Shown piece by piece: positions 1 through 7,097 of a stretch of 39,011 nt of DNA. The translations under genes were made by a program, and so were the position numbers. Position 1 is the first letter of the stretch; each line of letters opens with the position of its first letter. Where the stretch lies: contig CALUVF010000027.1 of NCBI GenBank assembly GCA_944324155.1, positions 1 through 39,011 on the forward strand. Reading direction: 5' to 3'. The stretch is from an uncultured Erysipelotrichaceae bacterium (GTDB taxonomy: Bacteria > Bacillota_I > Bacilli_A > Erysipelotrichales > Erysipelotrichaceae). The notes below the pieces were generated by a model that was not told where the DNA came from, made no database searches, and saw only the letters and a list, made by a program, of their open reading frames with translations.

Positions 1-989
1 TTAAAGAACTTTTGAAGGTCTTAAAAGAGCTCGCCCAAAAGGGCGTCAAGATCTATTTCTTATATGACGATGCCGGCTCGATCACCTGTCTTCCCGAAAA
101 CTTTGAAGAGCGCTTAAAAGAAGCGGGCGTTAAGGTCGCGACCTTTTCGCCAGTCTCAGTCGCGCTTTCGCTTTTATCGCGCACCAACAACCGCTCACAC
201 CGCAAGATGGTCGTCATCGACAACAAGTATGCCTTTACCGGAGGCTTTAACTTAGCTGATGAATACATCAATAAGGTCGTGCGCTTTGGCCATTGGAAGG
301 ATACCGGGATCATGCTTAAGGGGGAGGCGGTCTGGAATTTCACTATTATGTTTATCCAGTTTTATAATGCCTCAGTGCCTGATGATCAAAATCTTTCCTA
401 TTTGGATTTTAAATACCAGGACTTTGAAGCGATTTGGCGCGATAACTTCATCTTGCCTTTTTCGGATTCACCGACCGATGATGAGGATCTGTCGCGTTCT
501 ACGCATCTTTCGCTTATCAGCCATGCCCGGCGCTACGTCTATATCCATACGCCTTATCTCGTTTTGGACTACGATCTCACCAATGCCTTAAAAATGGCGG
601 CTCATTCCGGGGTTGAGGTCATTATCACCGTTCCACACATTCCTGATAAAAAGACGGTCTTTATGGTGACACGCTCAAACTACATCGAGCTTTTAAAGGC
701 GGGTGTCAAGATTTATGAATATACGCCTGGCTTTATCCATTCCAAGCTTTGGGTCGTCGATGACAAAGTGGCCTTAATGGCGACCTTCAATATGGATTAT
801 CGCTCTTACTACCTTAATTATGAGTGTGGGGTCCTCATTTATAAAGATAAAGTGATCGAAGAGATGAAAAAGGATTATCTTTTGACCTTACAAAAATCAG
901 AAGAGATCACTTTAGAAAAAGCCCGAAAGGTCAAATTGCCCGTGCTTATTGCCCGTTCGATATTGAACGTCTTTGCGCCTTTATTGTAG
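1..989 (+). CDS. cls: Cardiolipin synthase, 3' part (5' end outside window)
   Basis: Membrane phospholipase-D-superfamily enzyme that joins phosphatidylglycerol units to make cardiolipin. The frame is open from the window edge, so the gene is truncated; about 329 codons are visible against roughly 480-510 for the family, and the N-terminal membrane segments are missing. Both HKD catalytic motifs are present: HRKMVVID with a following TGGFN, and later HSKLWVVDD with ATFNMDYRS. The visible C-terminus ends in a short hydrophobic stretch. A TTG near the window start could be read as a start, but nothing favours it because the frame continues upstream. The stop codon TAG at 987-989 is also the first half of the predicted -10 element for the next gene. 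A related PLD-family transferase cannot be excluded, but the two-HKD layout and spacing fit Cls well. Confidence 0.9.
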   Translation, partial: KELLKVLKELAQKGVKIYFLYDDAGSITCLPENFEERLKEAGVKVATFSPVSVALSLLSRTNNRSHRKMVVIDNKYAFTGGFNLADEYINKVVRFGHWKDTGIMLKGEAVWNFTIMFIQFYNASVPDDQNLSYLDFKYQDFEAIWRDNFILPFSDSPTDDEDLSRSTHLSLISHARRYVYIHTPYLVLDYDLTNALKMAAHSGVEVIITVPHIPDKKTVFMVTRSNYIELLKAGVKIYEYTPGFIHSKLWVVDDKVALMATFNMDYRSYYLNYECGVLIYKDKVIEEMKKDYLLTLQKSEEITLEKARKVKLPVLIARSILNVFAPLL

Positions 990-992
990 AAT
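963..992 (+). promoter_or_regulatory. Promoter inside the cls 3' end, predicted leaderless start
   Basis: TTGAAC (963-968), an 18-base spacer, then TAGAAT (987-992). The -10 ends seven bases before the ATG at 1000, so transcription should start at or next to the start codon. No Shine-Dalgarno sequence is visible. It is one of a set of at least eight similar arrangements in this window. Confidence 0.55.
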
Positions 993-999
993 ACTAGCG

Positions 1000-1257
1000 A
1001 TGGGCATCAAAAATATCAAAGATATTGAAAACTACTTAAACAGCGGATATGCTCTGCGCTCTAAAAACGGCACCGTAGTGCGCTATTTTAAAAGCGATTA
1101 CTACCTTGTAAGACAAAAGAATAGCCGTTTCAAGCTTTTAAATGAAGAATTTTTTAAGCTGTATCAAGATGAGGATTGGGAGATTCTAGAAGACGAACAC
1201 GTAAAGATCGACGAAGAGATTGACAAACAATATTACGAAGTATTTAAACATAAGTGA
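1000..1257 (+). CDS. Small conserved-looking protein of unknown function
   Basis: An 85-residue soluble protein that I do not recognise. The N-terminal half is basic and aromatic (GYALRSKNGTVVRYFKSDYYLV), suggesting a small beta-rich fold; the C-terminus is acidic and probably helical. There is no signal peptide or membrane segment. A TTG start at 973 is possible, but the ATG at 1000 is preferred because a good promoter (963-992) places its -10 seven bases upstream. It sits between cls and a patatin-like phospholipase and its stop codon lies next to the latter's ribosome-binding site, so the two are probably co-transcribed. A lipid-related role is only guilt by association. Confidence 0.65.
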   Translation: MGIKNIKDIENYLNSGYALRSKNGTVVRYFKSDYYLVRQKNSRFKLLNEEFFKLYQDEDWEILEDEHVKIDEEIDKQYYEVFKHK

Positions 1258-1265
1258 GGGATAGT

Positions 1266-2120
1266 ATGAAAACAGCGTTGGTTTTAGAAGGCGGCGGCAT
1301 GCGCGGGGCCTATACGGCTGGGTGTCTGGCTTGGCTTATCGATAACGACATTACTTTTACAAGCGCCTATGGCATATCAACTGGCGCTGTTCATTTAGGA
1401 TCGTATCTTGAAAAGAACATTGACTTTTTATATGATCTTTCCACCAATCATATCGCCGATAAAAAGCTTATCGGTCTAAGCCCGCTTTTAAGAGAGCACC
1501 ACTATGTAGGCTATGATTACTTGTTTGAGCATATCTTGCCGATCGTCAAGCATTACGATCTAAAAGAAGCCAAAAAATCTAAGGTCCTTGCCAAATATGG
1601 GCTTTACGACATGGAAAAGGGCGAGACTGTCTTTAAAGAATTTAGGAATCTTGACGAAAAATTATTACTTTTAAAAGGGGCCTGTACACTTCCGATTCTT
1701 GGCAAGCCCGTGAACTTTGAAGGCAAAGAATATCTGGATGGCGGCATCACTAAGATGATCCCGATCGAAGAGGCGATCAAAGATCAAAACGACCGCTATT
1801 TGATCATCACGACCAAGCCTTATGATTATGTGCGAAAACCGGCCAAAAACTTTATCGTCAATCTGATGAAGAAGGTCTATAAGAACTGTCCTAAGATCAG
1901 TGAAGATTACCGCATGCGCCATATCAACTATGAAAAACAGATCACCTTAGTGCGCGATCTTGAAAAAAAGGGCGATGCCTTATACATGTGTCCTAGCACT
2001 CACATCAATGTCAAGCGTCTGACAGGTGATAAGCCTAATTTAAGAAAGCTGTACGAGCTTGGCTATAACGATATGGAAAATAGAAAAGATGAGATCTGTC
2101 AATATTTTAAGCTGTCCTAA
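1266..2120 (+). CDS. Patatin-like phospholipase (RssA-type)
   Basis: Predicted serine acyl-hydrolase, 284 residues, acting on membrane lipids or other acyl esters. The patatin elements appear in order: the oxyanion-hole loop GGGMRG near residue 9, the nucleophile elbow GISTG near residue 42, and the catalytic Asp in LDGGITKMIP in the middle of the protein. There is no export signal, so it should act from the cytosolic side. An upstream GTG at 1254 is in frame, but ATG 1266 has GAGGG at the right distance and puts the canonical LVLEGGGMRG start immediately downstream, so it is chosen. The 3' end overlaps the start of rlmA by about 32 bases. The family is clear; the physiological substrate is not. 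Confidence 0.88.
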   Translation: MKTALVLEGGGMRGAYTAGCLAWLIDNDITFTSAYGISTGAVHLGSYLEKNIDFLYDLSTNHIADKKLIGLSPLLREHHYVGYDYLFEHILPIVKHYDLKEAKKSKVLAKYGLYDMEKGETVFKEFRNLDEKLLLLKGACTLPILGKPVNFEGKEYLDGGITKMIPIEEAIKDQNDRYLIITTKPYDYVRKPAKNFIVNLMKKVYKNCPKISEDYRMRHINYEKQITLVRDLEKKGDALYMCPSTHINVKRLTGDKPNLRKLYELGYNDMENRKDEICQYFKLS

Positions 2121-2886
2121 TTGTGGTAAGGAGCTATGTCACAATGACAAGAGCTATTATTGTCTTAATAATCATCATTTTGACATCGCTAAAGAGGGCT
2201 ATGTCAATTTACTCGTGCATACCCAAAAGCCCACTGGCGACAATAAAGAAATGGTCATGGCTCGCCGCGAGTTTTTTAAGGGCGATCACTATAAGATCTT
2301 AAAAGATGAGATCCTAAAGACCACTAAGGAACTAGCTCCTGAGATCATCGTCGATGCCGGGGCAGGCGAGGGCTATTATACCAAAGCAATAAGCGATCAC
2401 TGTGATGCCTTGATCTATGCCTTTGACATGTCAAAAAACGCCATTAAGATAGCTAAAAAGAAAGCGCCGAAAGTTCATTATATCGTGGCCAATGTCTTTC
2501 ATTTGCCCTTAATTTCTGAAAGTGTCGACCTTGTGCTTAGCGTCTTTACCCCCTTGGCGATGAAAGAAAATCATCGGATCTTAAAAAAGGGCGCTTATCT
2601 TTTAAAGGCCGGGCCAGCCAGCGATCATCTTTTTGAAATGAAGGCTTTAGTTTATGATGCGCCTTATCTTAACCCCATAAAAGAAATCGATCATGAAGGT
2701 TTTGAAAAACTAAGGGATTATGAAATAAAAGAAGTCATCACACTTTCAAATGATGACCTCAAAAATCTTTTTACGATGACACCTTATGTTCACTCTTGTC
2801 CTTCAAGTGGCAAGGAGCGCTTATTTAAAACAGACGAACTAAAGGTGACGATCGCCTTTCGCTTAGAACTTTTTAAAAAACTCTAA
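2089..2886 (+). CDS. rlmA: 23S rRNA guanine-N1 methyltransferase, RlmA family
   Basis: SAM-dependent methyltransferase acting on a guanine in hairpin 35 of 23S rRNA (G745 or G748 type), 265 residues. The N-terminus carries the family's zinc-binding module: CPNC, then a third Cys and a His (YYCLNNHHFD). It is followed by the conserved KEGYVNLL. The Rossmann domain begins at IIVDAGAGEGYYT (motif I), with an Asp in FDMSKNAIK binding the ribose. Whether it is the RlmA(I) or RlmA(II) type, the latter linked to tylosin resistance, cannot be decided here. The start is uncertain: ATG 2089 lies inside the upstream gene; an in-frame TTG at 2059 is less likely. It converges on the next gene with a four-base overlap of stop codons and no visible terminator. 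Confidence 0.88.
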   Translation: MRSVNILSCPNCGKELCHNDKSYYCLNNHHFDIAKEGYVNLLVHTQKPTGDNKEMVMARREFFKGDHYKILKDEILKTTKELAPEIIVDAGAGEGYYTKAISDHCDALIYAFDMSKNAIKIAKKKAPKVHYIVANVFHLPLISESVDLVLSVFTPLAMKENHRILKKGAYLLKAGPASDHLFEMKALVYDAPYLNPIKEIDHEGFEKLRDYEIKEVITLSNDDLKNLFTMTPYVHSCPSSGKERLFKTDELKVTIAFRLELFKKL

Positions 2887-3896
2887 GCGTATAAAAGACA
2901 ATATTCTTCCATCAAAAGACCGGATTCATAGATCTTCGTGGCCAGATCTTTTCCAACATAGCGATAGACATTGCTTTGGCCATCATACCCCGTGACTTTT
3001 TCAAAGCCCTCGGGATAGCGTAAGATAAAACCGTATTTATGGGCGTTTTCTTTTAGCCAGGCAGCTTCTTTGGAAGTCTTGAAGTCTTTGACATTTTCAT
3101 TGGTGATATCGACGACCTCTACCAAAAGCCCGGTCGAGTATTCATTGAAATTAAGAGATGTTTTATCATCTTCACTTCCAGGACTATAGCCTTTGATGGC
3201 ATAGATTCCAAGGCCTGCATCATTTAAGTCCTCGCACATTTCTTTAAAGGCTTCAGCGGCCTCTTTTTTTAAGATCAGACCATCGATGGCGTATTGCACG
3301 CTCATTTCTTCAAGGTCATCAGGAGTATTACTCTTTAGGGCGAATTTAGGGCTGACTAAAACCTCGATCGTCCCTTCCTTTGGTGCATCTTTGACATTTT
3401 CATAGGGCTTTAGATAATCACCGCTTAAAGTAAGCCTGTTAGAAGAATTTTCACTCTTATGGCTTAAGCAATCGCTTATATAAGCATCGACATTCACGCG
3501 CTCAAAGACGACTAGCGGTGCGATCTCATAATCTTCAAGATCTCCAAAAAGCTTGGCCAACTCTTCCTCGCTATAATCGTGATCTTTTAAAAAGTCATAA
3601 AGATCAAAGTCTAAAGAAGTGAGGTCTTTTTTATAACTCTCAAGATATAGATATTTGACATCAAAATCTTTTTCTAAAAGGGCACTGTTTAAATTATCGG
3701 CGTTTAACTTGTGATCGATCACATCTTTGGAGACCTTGAGATCAATGATCTTATCGACGGCCTCTTTTTTAAAGCCGAGATCTTCAAGCTCGCTTCTTAC
3801 AAGAAAAGAGGGGATCTTAAAGATCGAGATCACCACCAGCAAGATCACAGAGATCGTGATCAGAAAAGAAGAGCGCAGTGCTAATTTTCTTGCCAT
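2883..3896 (-). CDS. VanY/LdcB-like (M15B) membrane-anchored protein with degenerate active site
   Basis: 337 residues. An N-terminal membrane anchor (residues about 9-28) is followed by an extracytoplasmic region and a C-terminal domain that aligns with D-alanyl-D-alanine carboxypeptidases of the VanY/LdcB family (YGFILRYPEGFEKVTGY ... YRYVGKDLATKIYESG). The family's metal-binding and catalytic residues are replaced. The usual SEHxTGLAxD is NEYSTGLLVE (His to Tyr253, Asp to Glu260). The usual EPWHxRYVG is QSNVYRYVG (Glu to Gln307, His to Val310). The fold is therefore recognisable but the zinc peptidase activity is probably gone. It may bind peptidoglycan peptides or regulate an active paralogue. 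ATG 3896 has a strong GGAGG and overlaps the end of the RluA-type gene by 16 bases. It is the third gene of a leftward operon. Confidence 0.8.
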   Translation of the reverse strand: MARKLALRSSFLITISVILLVVISIFKIPSFLVRSELEDLGFKKEAVDKIIDLKVSKDVIDHKLNADNLNSALLEKDFDVKYLYLESYKKDLTSLDFDLYDFLKDHDYSEEELAKLFGDLEDYEIAPLVVFERVNVDAYISDCLSHKSENSSNRLTLSGDYLKPYENVKDAPKEGTIEVLVSPKFALKSNTPDDLEEMSVQYAIDGLILKKEAAEAFKEMCEDLNDAGLGIYAIKGYSPGSEDDKTSLNFNEYSTGLLVEVVDITNENVKDFKTSKEAAWLKENAHKYGFILRYPEGFEKVTGYDGQSNVYRYVGKDLATKIYESGLLMEEYCLLYA

Positions 3897-4558
3897 AATG
3901 TAACCTCCATAAATTGGTCAAAGGGATATCTTAAAGGTAAAGGAAGCTTAAAAGTCATTTCCTTTTTTAAAGTCGGATGTAAGAAGGTGATCTTAGTGCT
4001 AAATAAGGCCAATTGCATGCCTTTTTTTGCATCTTTGTTGTAGCGCTGATCGCCAAAAAGCGGGTGATTAGAATTGGAGAACTGCACGCGGATCTGGTGG
4101 GGACGACCAGTCTTAAGCTTGATATAGGCCAGGGCTAAATCGCCCTTTTGACTTAATATTTGATAGTCTAAGATCGCTTTTTTGCCACGCGCGTCAACTT
4201 TGACGGTATTGGTCTTTGGATCTTTTAAAAGAAAGTCCTCAAGATGGCCGCTTTTTTTAAAAGGAGGGCGCGTGATGATTGCGACATATTCTTTATGCAG
4301 ACGATTTGCGCTGATCTCTTTGCTAAGACGTGAAGCAGCTTTTGAGGTCTTGGCTATTAAGCACAAACCCCCGACTGGACGATCGAGCCTTTGGACGATC
4401 CCCACATAAGCGTCGCCCTTTTTTTGATAGCGCGTGATGAGATCTTTTTTGACAAGATCATAGACGCTTGGATCTTTTGATCTGTCTGGGACCATCGGCA
4501 CGTTGATCGGCTTGTTGATGAGTAAGATATGATTGTCTTCATAGATGATGTCAATCAT
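3881..4558 (-). CDS. RluA-family RNA pseudouridine synthase
   Basis: Converts specific uridines in rRNA (or tRNA) to pseudouridine. At 225 residues it is the short form lacking the N-terminal S4 RNA-binding domain of RluD or RluB. The catalytic Asp sits in QRLDRPVGGL (the family's HRLDxxTSG loop, with Gln replacing the usual His), followed by AKTSKAASRLS. GRPHQIRVQF in the C-terminal half is the conserved RluA-type RHQIR loop. Its start overlaps the stop of the upstream methyltransferase by eight bases and its 3' end overlaps the VanY-like gene by 16, so the three are translationally coupled. The specific target base cannot be assigned. Confidence 0.88.
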   Translation of the reverse strand: MIDIIYEDNHILLINKPINVPMVPDRSKDPSVYDLVKKDLITRYQKKGDAYVGIVQRLDRPVGGLCLIAKTSKAASRLSKEISANRLHKEYVAIITRPPFKKSGHLEDFLLKDPKTNTVKVDARGKKAILDYQILSQKGDLALAYIKLKTGRPHQIRVQFSNSNHPLFGDQRYNKDAKKGMQLALFSTKITFLHPTLKKEMTFKLPLPLRYPFDQFMEVTLWQEN

Positions 4559-5420
4559 GGAATTCTAACCTCGTCGCAAGACCACAGGGCAAGAAGTAAG
4601 GGCTATTTTCAATCTTGATCCCCAGCTCATCAGAAATGACCGCTCCTTTAAAAGTGCTTGTCTTTAATTTTTGGTCTAAGACATTATATAGGACTGTTTT
4701 TGAATAGCCGGTGGTATAGGAAGATACCATTAAGAATAAGGGTCTGTCGCTTAAAAGCTTGAAAGAGAGGTCTAAAAGCTTTCCTATCGCATCTTCAAAG
4801 CGGAAGAGCTCGCCGTTTGGCCCGCGGCCGTAAGAAGGCGGATCCATGATGATGACATCGTAATGATGCCCCCTTCTTATCTCGCGTTCCATAAATTTGA
4901 TGCAGTCATCGACGATATAGCGGATCTTTTTGTCTTCGAGTTTGGAAAGCTTGGCGTTTTCTTTGGCCCAATTGACCATGCCCTTAGAAGCATCCACATG
5001 GACGACCTCCGCTCCCGCATTTGCCAAGACCATGGAAGCTGCCCCACTGTAGGCGAAAAGGTTTAAGGCGCTTATCTTGCCTTTGGCCAAACTGATCTTT
5101 TGAGTGATGTAATCCCAGTTAGCAGCCTGCTCGGGGAAAAGCCCGGTGTGTTTAAAACCAGTCGGCGCTACTTTAAAGGTCAGATCTAAATAATTCACTT
5201 TCCAATATTCTTTTAATTCTTTTTTAAATTCCCATTTGCCACCCCCGCTTTTAGAGCGGTGATAGATAGCATCGGCCCTTTCCCAAAGCTTAGGGTTACT
5301 TTTGGCCCAGATCGCCATGGGGTCGGGACGTCTTAAGATAATCCCATGCCATGATTCGAGCTTTTCTTTATCACCGGCATCTAAGAGGCGATAATCTTTA
5401 AAATTAGTACTTGTAAACAT
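4551..5420 (-). CDS. Class I SAM-dependent RNA methyltransferase, RlmI/RlmK-like
   Basis: Predicted cytosine or guanine rRNA methyltransferase of the RlmI/RlmK-C type, about 289 residues. The order is an N-terminal region (YRLLDAGDKEKLESWHGIILRRPDPMAIW), motif I (LNLFAYSGAASMVLANAGAEVVHVDASKG) and the catalytic-site motif DPPSYGRG. The PUA domain of full-length RlmI is absent. In-frame starts also exist at 5474 (TTG) and 5444, but ATG 5420 is chosen: conserved sequence begins just after it, and TATTAT lies exactly six bases upstream with no ribosome-binding site, matching the leaderless pattern seen elsewhere in this window. It heads the leftward cluster with RluA and the VanY-like gene. Confidence 0.82.
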   Translation of the reverse strand: MFTSTNFKDYRLLDAGDKEKLESWHGIILRRPDPMAIWAKSNPKLWERADAIYHRSKSGGGKWEFKKELKEYWKVNYLDLTFKVAPTGFKHTGLFPEQAANWDYITQKISLAKGKISALNLFAYSGAASMVLANAGAEVVHVDASKGMVNWAKENAKLSKLEDKKIRYIVDDCIKFMEREIRRGHHYDVIIMDPPSYGRGPNGELFRFEDAIGKLLDLSFKLLSDRPLFLMVSSYTTGYSKTVLYNVLDQKLKTSTFKGAVISDELGIKIENSPYFLPCGLATRLEFHD

Positions 5421-5426
5421 ATTTAA

Positions 5427-5456
5427 ATAATAGCATTTTCTCATCACAATAATAAA
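5427..5456 (-). promoter_or_regulatory. Predicted leaderless promoter of the methyltransferase gene
   Basis: On the minus strand TATTAT occupies 5432-5427, exactly six bases before ATG 5420. The -35 region (TTTATT at 5456-5451, 18-base spacer) is weak. No Shine-Dalgarno sequence precedes the ATG. Confidence 0.4.
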
Positions 5457-5508
5457 GTCATTTATAAAGTCCAAGAAAATAAATTAATTATTTCACAAAT
5501 CTAACACA

Positions 5509-5537
5509 TTGATCTGTTTAAATATGGGACGTAGAAT
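5509..5537 (+). promoter_or_regulatory. Sigma-A-type promoter upstream of the FemABX/feoAB operon
   Basis: TTGATC (5509-5514), a 17-base spacer, then TAGAAT (5532-5537). Transcription would start near 5544, about 20 bases before an intrinsic-terminator hairpin. The FemABX start codon lies a further 33 bases past that hairpin. Confidence 0.5.
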
Positions 5538-5563
5538 TTTTTCATTTGCTTCTTTTTAGATAT

Positions 5564-5587
5564 AAAGGCCCACAGGCCTTTTATTTT
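5564..5587 (+). terminator. Intrinsic terminator in the leader of the FemABX operon
   Basis: Stem AAAGGCC (5564-5570) and GGCCTTT (5575-5581) with loop CACA, followed by ATTTT. It lies between two divergent transcription units, so it does not end any visible gene. It is either a leader attenuator or the end of a very short RNA. Confidence 0.6.
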
Positions 5588-5620
5588 GGTGTATTATATT
5601 AAAAGCTACAAGGAGGGCGT

Positions 5621-6862
5621 ATGGAGTTTTTAGAACTGACACAAGAAGAATACAGTGCTTTTCAAAAGAAAAGTCCTTTCCATAACTTTACCAACAGCTT
5701 AATGAATATGCGCTTATATGAGCTAAGAGGCATTCATGTCAAATATTGCGGAGTAAAAAAAGACGGCGTTTTGGTTTTATCCTGCGCGATGGTCGAAAAG
5801 ATAATACTTAGAAAGTTTAAATATTTATATGTGGTAAGAGGTCCGCTTTGTGATTTTAGAGATGTCGAACTTCTAGGTTTTTATATTAAAAATCTTAAGG
5901 CTTATGCCAAAAAGAAACACTATGTCAAAGTCGTGTTTGACCCTTATGTCTTATATAAAGAAAGGGATCGCAACGGGGCCTATGTCGAAGGCGGATTTGA
6001 TAATAGCTACGTTATTGATAATTTAAAGAAATGCGGGCTTAAACACGAAGGCTTTACTATCGGTTACAATAAAAACGAGCAATTCATCCGTTTTATGTAT
6101 TCGACCTATCTGAATAACGAGACAGAGGACAGTATCTTCAAAAAGTTAGAACGCGGGACTCGCAACAACATCAATAAGATGAAGCGCTATGCGATCAAAG
6201 TGGTGGAGCTTAAAGAAAATGAACTCGAGCGCTTTTATAAGATTTCGCAATCTACTGCTGATCGCCGTCATTTTTTAAATCATGGTGAAACTTATTTTAA
6301 GTTGCTTAAAAAAGCCTATGGTGATCAGGCACGCTTTATGTTGGCGTATCTCGACCTTGAAATGATGATCGAAAAGGATAAAAAAGAGATCTCAGAATTA
6401 GAAGAAAAAATCATGGATCTTAAGACCAATCATATCCAAAGTCCTAGGATCGAACGCAACATTAAAGAGCAAGAACGCTTGCTTATGGATGTTAAAAAGC
6501 GTCTTGCTAAGAGCGTGGAATTAAAAGAAAAACACGGCGACAAGATTGATCTGGCGGCCAGTATATTCTTATTTGAAGGTGACGAGATTACTTATTTTGT
6601 CTCGGGTTCCTATGAAGAATTCATGATGTATCGTGGTCAATACGCCCTGCAGTGGTGGGCCATAACATATGGTTTAAAAAATGGTTATAAGCGTTATAAC
6701 TTTTATGGCATCAATGGAATATTTGATAAAAATGATGCTGAATACGGTGTCTATGAATTTAAACGCGGTTTTCCAGGGCAGGTCGAAGAGCTAGTCGGTG
6801 ACTTTAAACTTGTCTTAAGACCGCTTATCGATAAGGTTTATGAAATGAGAAACGGCAGGTAA
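5621..6862 (+). CDS. FemABX-family peptidoglycan bridge aminoacyltransferase
   Basis: 413 residues. It resembles FemA/FemX/MurM enzymes, which use aminoacyl-tRNA to add an amino acid to the stem-peptide Lys of lipid II, building the interpeptide bridge on the inner membrane face. Visible features are two GNAT-like halves and a charged helical arm between them at about residues 250-310 (KDKKEISELEEKIMDLK...), the coiled-coil arm of this family. A GINGIFDKNDAEYGVYEFKRGF block near the C-terminus is typical. ATG 5621 has an excellent AAGGAGG. feoA begins one base after its stop, so it leads a three-gene operon with the iron transporter genes. The amino acid it transfers is unknown. Confidence 0.85.
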   Translation: MEFLELTQEEYSAFQKKSPFHNFTNSLMNMRLYELRGIHVKYCGVKKDGVLVLSCAMVEKIILRKFKYLYVVRGPLCDFRDVELLGFYIKNLKAYAKKKHYVKVVFDPYVLYKERDRNGAYVEGGFDNSYVIDNLKKCGLKHEGFTIGYNKNEQFIRFMYSTYLNNETEDSIFKKLERGTRNNINKMKRYAIKVVELKENELERFYKISQSTADRRHFLNHGETYFKLLKKAYGDQARFMLAYLDLEMMIEKDKKEISELEEKIMDLKTNHIQSPRIERNIKEQERLLMDVKKRLAKSVELKEKHGDKIDLAASIFLFEGDEITYFVSGSYEEFMMYRGQYALQWWAITYGLKNGYKRYNFYGINGIFDKNDAEYGVYEFKRGFPGQVEELVGDFKLVLRPLIDKVYEMRNGR

Positions 6863-6863
6863 T

Positions 6864-7097
6864 ATGACATTAGATCAAGGTGTAATTAATAAGAAATATC
6901 AAATTCAAAAGATTGATCTTCCCTCCTTTACCAAAAGGCATTTAGAGGCTTTAGGTATGACCAATAAGTGCGAGGTCGAGGTCCTCAACCGTAAAGGAAA
7001 GGGGATCATGATGGTGCGCTTTCGCGGATCATCTTTTGCGCTAGGCTATAATGTGACAAGAAAGATCGAGGTCAAAGAGGTGAAGGCATGGAACTGA
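6864..7097 (+). CDS. feoA: Ferrous iron transport accessory protein FeoA
   Basis: A small SH3-like-fold cytosolic protein, 77 residues, that supports FeoB-mediated Fe(II) uptake. The family pattern is visible: a central LEALGMTNKCEVEVLNRKGKG and a C-terminal RGSSFALGYNVTRKIEV, equivalent to the usual 'G..iaLr...a..i.V'. It starts one base after the FemABX stop and overlaps the start of feoB by ten bases, so it is translationally coupled to the transporter. Confidence 0.87.
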   Translation: MTLDQGVINKKYQIQKIDLPSFTKRHLEALGMTNKCEVEVLNRKGKGIMMVRFRGSSFALGYNVTRKIEVKEVKAWN

